From assembly GCF_001039355.2 (NCBI RefSeq), contig NW_019775136.1, positions 375,855 to 439,854 of the forward strand: a DNA stretch of 64,000 nucleotides, written 5' to 3'. Every line of letters begins with the position of its first letter. Position 1 is the stretch's first letter. Both the position numbers and the translations under genes were made by a program. Below, one piece after another: positions 48,314 to 60,300 of this stretch. The notes under the pieces are model-generated. The model did no database searches. It saw nothing but the letters and a program-made list of their open reading frames with translations, and was not told where the DNA came from. The stretch is from Lingula anatina (taxonomy: Eukaryota > Brachiopoda > Lingulata > Lingulida > Lingulidae).

Positions 48314-51300
48314 CAGCTTAGGAAACAAACATTTAAGATAATCATTCAAAAACATACTGAAAACTGATGCCATTAATGACAGTTACATGTACCTGGCAAT
48401 ACTTTTTCTTTTCATTTTGGTTATATAGTTTGTATCCATTTTTGATTGATAAGCAATGCTCCAGCTGCTTAATAGATAACAAGTAGCATCCTCATGCATA
48501 TATTCTACCAGTAAACAATTCTGAAGAGCTCCAATAAGCATGCTGTCTTATACAGGCCTATCCAACTACCACACTCGGCACCGAATGATCCTGAATTCAC
48601 CAGTATATCGGACCACACTACCCGTTTTCAAGGTGTGTGTCAGTATACATGCTTCGTAGTATCAGATGTACATGACACCAGTCTTGCCTTGTACGCCATG
48701 TGACAGTGATGATTCTCAGCGGGGTTAGAAAGTAGTGCATCTCATCTCAAAATTTGTTCCGGGGTATATTGTGAAATGCGTACTGACACCTTGAAACCAG
48801 GTAGTTTGGCCCGATATACTGGTAAATTCAGGATCATTCGGTGCCAGGTCTGGTAGTTGGGTATAGGCCTGTTACAGCACATTCAGAACAAGTTGATCCG
48901 TGGACTAACAGATCTGTGGACCAAATAATATGGCCAACCCCACTAAAAAACAGTGCCACTAATTCCCTGATGGTCTCTCTTCCTCCACAAGTGCCATCAC
49001 TGTAGGGGCCAATTAAAACTCAGAGCCAAGATTTAATCTGTTTAATGGCACATGTGAAGATGCGTGGGGAGACCATCAGGCAATTAATACTTTCATTTTA
49101 GTTGGGTCGACCATATTTAGTCAGCGCATCAGTTAGTCTGTGGATCATCTGTTGTGATGCAATCTTATAATTAATCGTTGAGTATCAGTCACTAATCAGC
49201 TGACATAATTAACTTCAAGTCTATTCAGCAAATGGAAAGCTGTTGTAATGTGAACAGATATCACAACCTATAAAAATAAATGTACTGAAGTATTCATCAC
49301 ACATTAATTATCTGACCTCCACATTAATTATCTGACCTCCACATTAATTATCTGAACTCTACAGCCAGTAATGCAGTATGCAACACAATATTTTATGCTA
49401 TCTCATACAAGAGGAAATGTGGTAATACACCTATACCCCTGTTCCTATTTAAGGCAGTAATTTGACCCTGATATATTAGTGTAATACTCAATAGGAATGA
49501 CCTACATAATTTGATGTTTAAAATTAAATTTGTTCATGAAAACCTAGAGGTATCTTATTAGTATAAATACCCCCTCAAATGCAGGGGAGGATCAGTTGTA
49601 ATCGGTGGCACTAGAAGAGGGATTGGCTCTAATAAAGCTCAGTAACACCACTGCTGTCTTGTTGTTGTTGCTGGTAATCCCTGCTTGTGACACATGCAGA
49701 CAACACAGTTACAATAACAGTTCAAGTAATAGACATATACACCAGCATAGTAGTAAGCACAGCAGTGAATATGTTACATACAGCATATATGTATGCTTTT
49801 GACAGTGGTGTGTAATGTATATAGTGTATCTGGTGGATCGATAAAAAAAGATGTTACTAATTTCAAAGTGCAGTAGCTTCAACAGTTCACAAGCTTTTAA
49901 ATCAAAATTTTTTCTGAATTTTTGATATTGGTCAATCGCGATAATTTGACAGGAGTCAAAACTGCCAGGCAGTGACACCTGTCAGAAGTCACACAGGCTG
50001 GCATGGCTTTTTTGACATAAAGATTTTAATTTTTGTACATGTCAAAAACAAGAAAGTCAAAGAGTCATGAATTATCCAGCATTTATTAAAAACACAATTT
50101 TTCTAAAATATTCTGAATTTCATAGCAATATCTTCAAAACTGATCAAGTTACTGAACTTAAAAAATTAAAAACATTTTAAAAAAAGAACACTCTTTCTAA
50201 AAAAAAACAAAAAAAACTAATAATAACTATTACATTTCCTGAAATCAATTTTTCCATAGAAAAAAATGCCTACCTTATAAGCTGAAGTAGTAGGAATTTC
50301 AACAGACCCAGTTTTCCATTGGTTGTGAGATTCGGTAACCCCTGGGTGTGTCCATACCGGCCCATACAGTGTGCTGTCACCCACCTTCATGTAAAACACC
50401 TTCAGATGACCTAGACCATCTCCATAGGCATGATACCAAAAACTCACTCTTCCAGTGCAGCCACTAGGGTTATTCAGGTAGGGTGTGGCCAAACGAGCTT
50501 TATCAGAATCGCTCTGGAATAACCAAGGTTAATAACTAACATATTTTTTTCATAAAATCATTCTCTCTAACAGAGGCTGGCCATCTGAGTGATAAGTTAA
50601 TGTCAATTTCATACCTATATTTTTGCTCAACCTCTGTCATTTTTGAACAGATGAAGCAGTTACTTCGTTTTATCTTTGTGCAGCCATTGTGTAGGTAGGT
50701 ACTAAACACCCATTATGTCATCTGTCTTTGCTTATCTGTCTGCCAAACAACTGAGATGTGTTATGTTGTAAGGAGGCATTTAAGATCAAAATAATTTTTA
50801 CTATTAGATTAGTAAATCTAATTTTACTGATAATAATTCTGGCAGAAGACTGTTAAAATTGGAAGATGGATCAACAAAGATAATTTGTAGGACTGTCAGA
50901 AAATATTTGGTTCCACCCCAGAGGTACACTGTATCATTTTCATTCCATCACTTTCACCCTTACCATAAAATCATCAGATGCCTCAATGTACATGTAGTGT
51001 CCTGACCCACTGGTGTGGTCTGCACTGGCACCCGTACTTGATGACAAAGTGCTTCCTGTTTTTCTGATCCAGTCCACATCATCATCTGTTTGGTCAATCA
51101 TGCCACATTTATCAGCATCAAATGAACAGCTCCAGGCTGAAGAGCAAAATTTTTACCTCTTGGAAATATTCAATTGTCCTTTGAGTTAAAACCATTTTTT
51201 AATTTACTACATGTACTCTAGTGCTGTTTTAACAAAAATATTCTTTTATTGGAAAATGTGAATGTGACAGCCAATATAATTAGTGTCAAATTGATATTAA

Positions 51301-54300
51301 AAAGGGCAATTGAATAGAAAGTTCAGGAAACACATGTACAGTATGTACATCTGAATAATATGGAAAAAGTAACAAAATTAACATGACACTGCAAAGTTTT
51401 TTTTAAAGTGACATTCCAGTATTTATGAAAAAATGGTTTAAAACAATATGTTAGAAATAATAATGTGAAAAACTAAACCTCATTTTGAATTTACCCTAAA
51501 TTGAAAACAACATTTAAGCATGTTGAAAGCCAAAATACAGCAGTTTCCACTTTTCAAACATTCTAGTTTCAGTGGTGCAATTGCTTGGGTGTAATGTACA
51601 AATTAATAAAGCTTAGACCCCATTCCCAGAGATTAGATCGATCCAACTAGATCGACATAACTCCCTGGGGGTTCACACTAAATAGCTGTCAGCTGAGCGG
51701 GCACGAAAGTTAATTACCCCCTTACAGCTGGTAGTAGGCGGGCAGTTATTTAAGCCGGATTATCTGACAGTAATCTATTGAGACTTCCCACGGGGATAGA
51801 TCAATCTAAAATCTATGGGAATGTGCCCTTAAAGTCACAAACACACAAAATATAACAACTAAATAAAAATCATAGCTGGGCCCATTTTCTAAACTGACCT
51901 GTATTTAAGCCTGACAGCAAGTATCTGTAAGTGATAATTAGTATCCCTCTGTTTATTTCTTTTCAAAACTATTCAAACATATTTGACTCGATCAACAACT
52001 TACGTAAATTTAAAGGACAATCCTCTGATACGGTCACATCATCAATGCCATAATCTCCTGTGTAACTACTGCCACAGGTCACTTCAAATACAAACTGAAA
52101 CAAATACATTTTTTGGACCTGAGTGTATGAAATTCCAGTTTGGTTTTCTTTTTATTTTACAGGGATCTGTATAAAAAAAGATATTTCAGCAATCTATAAA
52201 ATGTAAACCCAAAATATTTTGCAAAAAGACATTATAACTAGATCAGCAGTCTATGTGGCCATTCAGAGTGGGTTAGTGTGCACTAGATAGTTTAATGCCA
52301 GTTGGATTGATTTGTCTCTGCAGGGAATCTCGCTGTAATCAGCTCAGTGAACTCAGTGTAATCAGCTCAATTGCCTGGCATGCCCCCTTCAAGAAGCTAG
52401 GGGGTAATTAACATTTGTGGGTAAAAACAGAGCTTCCCCCTCTCCCCTGCTCCAAATAGTTACTTATCCCTTGCTTCACGAGAGGGTGTGTCAGATAAAT
52501 GAGCTGATTACATTAAGTGCACTTCAGCTAGAATACCCACAGAGATAGATCCTGCTGGTGCGATAACTTTAACTCTGAATGCAGCCTTAGTGACTATTGC
52601 CCCTCTAATTTATAACAGCATGGTCATGTCATGCTGCAATAAATCCTTGTTCCTAATCAACCACAAAAACATACCTGGAAGGGTTGGTTGCTTGAAAATT
52701 GAACTGTCATCTCCTTCCAGCTGTTTGATGAAGGGGAGTTGACATGGCTCCATAATGGCCCCTGTAATGTGCTGTCTCCCACTAGAAGATACTTGACATC
52801 AAGTCTGCCCAGGTTGGAACCATACGCATGGTACCAAAAATTCAGCACAAATGAGCAGCTGCCTTGACCACTGGAGATAACTGGTGTCAGAAGTCTGTCA
52901 ATGTCCCCAGATTGCTGAAAAAATTTATATATCATGACATCACACACACATACACACACACACACACACATATATATGATAACTTTTATTCTGAACACAG
53001 TCTATTGCCCCCCCTCTCTAGAAATGAAACTTTTTACAAGTGAAAACCTCTAAGTCAAGTCATATATCATTTGTTTAAATAATAAAAGTTTACTCAAAAA
53101 GGTTATAAATAAAAATAACATCACTTTATTCATGTGGCACTTTGATGGACAACATGAAAAATGTATAATCACTATTAGTGAGTCCCAGGTTTAAAGCAAT
53201 AATAACTCTTCATTTCGGCCAAAAAATGAATTTTCCTGGAGTAAACAACAATTTTCCCATACTTACCAATGATTAATGAATCCATTTTTACATTCAAAGT
53301 TAGTCCCTGGTTTTTTTCTAAAAAGTTTGGTTTTTTGTTAAAATCTCTTAAGAGATTTTAACAGAGTATAGCCATCAATGGAGGTCACGTGGTCTTAAGA
53401 CAAGCTCAGATATCAGAATAATAGCTATAACTGCCTTTTTTGTGGTAAAACAGAATATATTATATTTCTATGAGTTATTCACAATGTTTTTATTGTGAAA
53501 TATAGATCTCATACGAAGAGTTATTATCCCTTTAACCTACATTTCAGAACATTTACATGTACCCAGAAGGCATAGTTGCTTTGGATCAACGTTGAAAACA
53601 GGTTGATACATTGAATTGCCGTTGATCTACCTAAATTCAATGTAAAATCAACGTTGATCCGGCCACGTCGAAACACCNCTTTTCATGCAAGAATGTTGTC
53701 TAACAACTGGGGTTCTTTGACATTGATACAACGTTGTTATCTGAGGTTGAGTCAACTTTCAAATCCAATGTTTATCCAACGTCTTATCAACGTTATGGTT
53801 CAATGTTGTTTCAATGTTAAACAACATATTTTGCCCGCTGGGTAGTTGTGTCACATAGAATAAAATTACATAAACTGCAATTTCAATCAGAGTCATAACT
53901 CAACAATCTTTTGAAGACTCACTTTATTTGAAGTTTCTGCATAATAATAGTATCCACTGCCTGAAGTGTGGTCACTGGAAGGACCTGTGTAACCACTCGG
54001 GGTGCTGCCCTTGAACAAGTTCCACATGTGGTTGACACTGCTTGTGTCAACATCAGTAATGAAACCACAGCTGCCACTGTCAAAATTGCAGGACAAACTT
54101 GTGACAGCTGAAAAACATTTTATTAATAATTTATTTCAGTACAAGTGCATTTTAAAATGCCTTTGACCTAGCTAGCAAATAAACTATTTATTCATATATG
54201 GAAACAATATATTATTTTGCCTCCAGAAGGCAAGATAAAACCTCTGTTTAAAAAAATTTTGTCCAACATAGAGAAGTATACTAAAAAAATTAATGAAAAT

Positions 54301-57300
54301 AAAATCAATACTTCTGATAAAGACATCAATCAGTGTTTCTGTTATTTTAAACATAAGAGCCATAATATTTATTTAACTGAAATTAAACTTATGATATGGC
54401 ACTTCCAGGCCACCATACTTACCCAGTACCGTGTACCTATATCAAATTTGAACCCAGAGCAAACATTTTTATTCTTCAGATCACCCCCCCCCCCCAGTCC
54501 CCCAGCTACGGGACCGACAAACTGTATGACTACTGTATTATAAGTATTATTATTGTCAGCGGGCACAAAAGAAATGGCAAGTGCGTCTCGCTTTCAGGTT
54601 AAGTATTGGGTTCAATTGACGATAGCCATCGAAGACACAACAACTGACAAAGGGACGAGGCATGCAGCATCTGTTTCACTGGCTTGAAAATTTGCCGAGT
54701 CTTGCTGACGATATGGTCAAACAATCGGAAAAAAAATGGTCGAACAATCGGAAGAAAAAATTCTGTCACATAATTTTGACGTTTGGTCTAAATGATTGCG
54801 CCCAGAGAAGATAATTAATTTTTTAACTGTTTGGCACATTACCGTAACAAAACCTGCCAGAACTTTTCATACTGGTAAATTGACAATTTTTATGTTTGCA
54901 CCATCAAGTCTGCACTTGCAGTCACAAACCCAAGACTGGAGATCACAAGGGCTATTTCCTTTAAATAAGGCCTTGGAGAGATCACTGTTAGAGCGTAGCC
55001 TAGACGGTTCTGTTTTGCCCTTTATTGGTTTGCTAGTTAACACCCTAACGCAAAAAGTTCATGGTTATGGAAGGACTTTCATAAAATGTTCAGGATAGGC
55101 CATAAATTGGCTAACTTGGAATCAATTTGTTTTAGCCACTTATCTATTGATTAACTATTTAATAAATTGAAATGAGAAATGACTTGCCTTGGTGGAGGTC
55201 TACTTTGTCTTAATACTGCTTTCTAGTATTACTCTAATTTTTTTTAGCCATGATAAGTGTTTACTCACCGGCAGGACATTCTTCTTGAGTAATTACAATA
55301 TCATCAAAAGCTCCATCTCCGTATGGATAACTGGAACTGTCAAACTCTAGCCACCACCCAATCTAAAAATTACAGATAGTTTGAGTTATAATAATAGAAA
55401 GATACATTCTACATTTTCTTAAAAACACGTTACTATGGCAGTTTTTTAAATCTTTTTCTGTAAGTATGCAATGACAACCCTACTGATAACTACACTTTCA
55501 GTAAAAGTGAGATTATTTCTGCGTTTTGCAGCAGCAAGCTACCGGAATTGTTCATAAGTGCAAAATCAGTTAATGTTTTTTTAGATTAAGATCCAGTGTG
55601 TCCCTTGCCCCCTTTGCCCCCAGTGACCAATAAAATGTTAAAAATATCCTGGTGAAGACTTTAAAGAAGCAAAGCTGAATTTTTCTGTGGAAAACTCATG
55701 ACCTAAAAGTCCTGAACCATTAGTGTGATTGGAAAACTGTTTTTGAATCACTGGACATGAGCAAATCTAAAAATGTGCACGAGAGGTCATTTTTTAAATA
55801 AAGAATACATTGCTATTTCTGTCAATACAGTCATTTCAAGCAAAACAATCAATAAAAAGAACCAAAACCGACCAAAACAAACCCATCAGAATTTTTTAAA
55901 AAACATATCCCCTACCGATAGCAAAACTTTCGCATATGTTCTATTAGGTCCAACCCTTTTGCTTGTTGAATACACGCCGGCGAATATAGCAGACCATATT
56001 TATTTATTTTTTCAAAACGGCAATATGACTACATTGATTGGGTTGCACTGCATTCAGTCTCCTCAAAAACAACTGGACTACTCAGTTTCTGTGTAACTTA
56101 ATGTTAATACTGTGTAACTAAATGTTAATATACATGTACTCCCCCACCAAATAAAAGTGTCACTCCTAATGCAATGCGTAGAGTGACACAGAAAATCATC
56201 TCATAGACGAATGTTTTTTACTCAACTTCTAAAATGATTTTCTCACAAAATTTTACGGATTGTAGGCCTACAACCAATAAATAAGCTAGCCATAGTAAAA
56301 AGTACCAAAGTCACATTTTAGTATTTATTACTGTATCCTCTGGGTTGGAGGACGCACCTGAGGTGTCTGTGCGTCGAATCAAAATTTTAGGTAGCGTTTG
56401 CAAAGTGATGGCGTTCCACATGCAAGCACCCCGCACACGGTGAGCAATTGGCGCGCGCCACTTGCGCTGCGCTAGATGCTCGGGCTCCTCAGCTCCCCGC
56501 AAACGATGCGCTCTTTCAGGCCTACCCAACTACCAGACTCGGCACCTACGGATCCAGAATAAACCGGTATATCAGACCACACTACCCGTTTTCAAGGTGT
56601 GTGTCAGATCGCATTACAGAGTATCATAACCCATCACAAATTTTGTAAGCCTACCTGTCATCCGGGTATCGCGCCTCGTTTTCGTCAAGTAGGAGTCGTA
56701 TGAATACAACAACATGGAAATCGGCAATCCTCGGCTCATTCCGCAAGGTCCATACTATTGTCGAGTGCGGAGACATTGGAGTAGTTCCGAGTGACAACAT
56801 TGCGACAGACGACTCACTGAATCTTGTCGAGAAAATATTTAACCCCCGACAGAATATGCTTCCGCTATCAAAATTAGNNNNNNNNNNNNCTATCACATCG
56901 CGCACCAGGCAAAATCGGTGTGGTGGCTGATACTCTGTAATGCGATCTGACACACACCTTGAAAACGGGTAGTGTGGTCTGATATACCGGTTTATTCTGG
57001 ATCCGTAGGTGCCGAGTCTGGTAGTTGGTTAGGCCTGTCTTTGCTCAGCAGAGATGCCTCCCGGCCTGCCCCTATCGGACGCACCGCGAACTGTGGGATC
57101 ATGTGATTAGTTATAGTTAGTCTGATTGATTAACGTGGTCACCATTTGCCATTACTTTCAGAAAAAAAATAAATATGTAATGTTTCCTTAATCACATGAT
57201 CCCACAGTTTGCGATGCGTCCGATAGGGGCAGGCGGGGAGGCATCTCTGCTGAGCAAAGAGCGCATCGTTTGCGGGGAGCTGAGGAGACCGAGCATCTAG

Positions 57301-60300
57301 CGCAGCGCAAGTGGCGCGCGCCAATTGCTCACAATTTTCTGATCATTGGGAAGTCTGGATCTGGTTCACACATGACCACCCTACTGTTGCATTGGCTGTA
57401 CATTTTTGTACCTGGCATGGAGTAGCATTATCATGCTGTTTTGTCTTTTTTTTTTTCGTTATACTATTACTTTTTTTATCTTTTTTGGGGGGTGGGGTGG
57501 TGGTGGTGGTGGGGGTGGTGGGGGTGAGGGTGGAAGGGTACCTTAATAGGTAAGGCAAGAGCAAAGCATGTATCCGCTGTGACCTCCCTTTGGCCCACCA
57601 TTATTATCTACGCAAAAAAACGTACTCACACAGATACCCAGAAAGTGCATCCCGGAACATTACCTTGAAATCGGCAGTAGCATTGAAAATCGCTTCAAAC
57701 ATAATCCATTCGTCTCTCGATATCTTCCACAAATATAATATATTCCTTTTTGACCCATCCATGTTGACATAAGCTCCCATATCTGTAATATCATTGTAAT
57801 ACACTGTATGTGTGTGGTACCAAAATTGTACCTTGACCACAGAACACGAGTGAGCAACGGTCAACAATGGGGTTTCAAAAGCTGACATATCGTCGCTACC
57901 CTGAAACACGTAAAATGTATCATTTTGTTTAAAGAAACACCAGCATTTTCAAAAGCGATTATTAAATGGTGATAAGGCGAAGCAGTATCAGAAATGTTAC
58001 AGTCGAAATTCAAATCTAATATGTTACAAAAAGCTCATCTGTCTAACTGTAAGAGATTATTCAATAGCAATGGGGGCAATTTTGCATCGAAATCCAACTA
58101 TACTTCTATATCAAATGAAATTTCAGACACAACAATTACTGAATGAAGGTAAAATCATTGATAAAGCTAAACAGAATGTTCATTGTTAATGTGATGAATG
58201 TTGCAGATGGACACATGCACACTCCTCTTACCGCATTGCTGCTTTCAAAATAGTAGTAGTATCCTAACGCGGTCCCAAGTGTATGATCCACACTGGGTCC
58301 AGTTCCCGGTGTCGGCGTGCTTCCTCTCCAACGAACCCAGTAATCGCCATCGTCATCGGTGGCGTCTGACAGATTGCAGATGTCTGTCTCAAAGTCGCAA
58401 GTAAAAGCTGTTGGAAATGTTTAAGGAAAAAATGTAAGCGTGGTGAGTAATTAAGGGCTCATTCCCAATAAATCTATCGGTCTAAGTAAGTCGATCCAAC
58501 TCCGTTGGGACTCTCGCTGAATGCAATCAGCTTAACAGATAAACATACCTCCTCTTAGTTCCAACGTACTCGTTCTACTCAACACCAGGAGAAGATATGT
58601 CAATTTGTTTGTTTGTCCCGCGGAGTTGTATCGATATACATAGACCGATATATTGTTTGGGAATGAGCTCAAACTTCGCAGTTAAAGATGAAAGCGTGAA
58701 ATGTTAGAAATTTTCTGCCCTTATAATTATAGTTGAGTCATTTCACAGAAAAGTGAACGTTTGGTGTACACAAAGTTTGGGTAATACTTGTTCAATTATT
58801 ACATGTCCCGTTTTGGTCGCTGTTTTATACTATAATGCCCACCAATATGGAAAATTTTAGTTATGCTAATATTACACGAAATGTGTGCGTCACTGACGTG
58901 GCCTAATGTTAACTTGACCAATAAGAAAATGTTTCGGAGTTTCAAGCCGCTTTGATCTTCGACGAATAAGACTGGGTTTCCATACTTAGATCCATCCATC
59001 TATCTGGATCGACCTACCTCCCTGGGGGTTCACGCTAAATTGCTATCAGCTCAAGAGGCTTAAATGTCTGTCACGCCTACCGAATCAGCTAGGGGTAAAG
59101 ATAATTACCCCCTAACAGTTTTACAAGGCGTGACAGACGTTTAAGCCAGTTAGTTTGATAGCAATTTAGTGAGACTCTCCAGGGAGATAGATCGATCCAA
59201 ATATATGTGGGGATGATCCCTAAAACGCTGTTTTAATCCAAACCTTAATGGAATAAACTAAAAGCTGCGTTCTTTGGCCAATGGGACACCATGATCACCG
59301 GGAGGCCCACTCTAAAAACCTACTTGTTTTGCCAAATTACTGTCAACCTATGTAAACAAAATTATACTCATCTTCTTTGAAACATCAAAAAAATTATTAG
59401 TTCCGCCAATGTGTTGATTCTTATCACGATGATTAAAAAGCATTTGTATCATATAACTTCTCTCATCTATGCTATGCTTTGCGTCATGGCTAATACTACG
59501 TAACGTATGTTCCCCATGATATAATGGTCAGAAAGTTTTTGCTTGCCCAAGTACTTGGTGCAATTAGAAATACGGGGTTTCCTGTTGCTAACTGAAAAAT
59601 GTATTGTGATCCCATGATAGTGTGATACAATATTTAGACCACGAATGGCAAATATTTAATTGTATGCTTATTTTATTGCCATTGGGTGTATCCCCCCTCT
59701 TTTTTAATATTCAGTGACAAGCAAACTAAAGTCGCTAAAAAAAAACTAACTGCTCTATTCAGATTATCATATTTTTTGTCACAATGCGATATTTAAAACT
59801 GCTACGGAGATTCCCATGTTCTGTCTTAAAATTGTTAAGGTCTGCACAAGGAAAAGAACGACACGAATCCATGTTGTAACACGAACAGAATACATTTTAC
59901 TAAACAATATTAATTATACATGGTACAATAAAGGTCTATTAATGAAGAGCTTCAATCCAACCTTCCCCTTTTTTCAGTATTGCTTTTCAGAGTTTTTTAT
60001 GTTTAACTTCATCTATTAAAATGGATGTCAGAACAATTATAAACTGATTGGATAACATGAAATTACTTGAAAGCATTTGGACACACACATGGACTCTTTA
60101 TAATGTATCTTAAAAGATTACCAGGCTTAAAACAACAGCAGTAAAATTTGAACTTCTAAGGTGTGAAACATATGTAAAGGTACTTACACATTCTAAATTC
60201 TAATTTGTGAATTTTGCCATTAGTGCCTCAAGAGAAAGACTGTAAGATCCATTGATTAAATTAACTATATAAAGATATGGAAGTATTTGGCCCAGCTTTT

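Noticed and set aside
49605-49978. Overlapping short open frames near 49.6-49.98 kb
   Set aside because: No family match and no splice phase fitting the neighbouring MAM3 exons.
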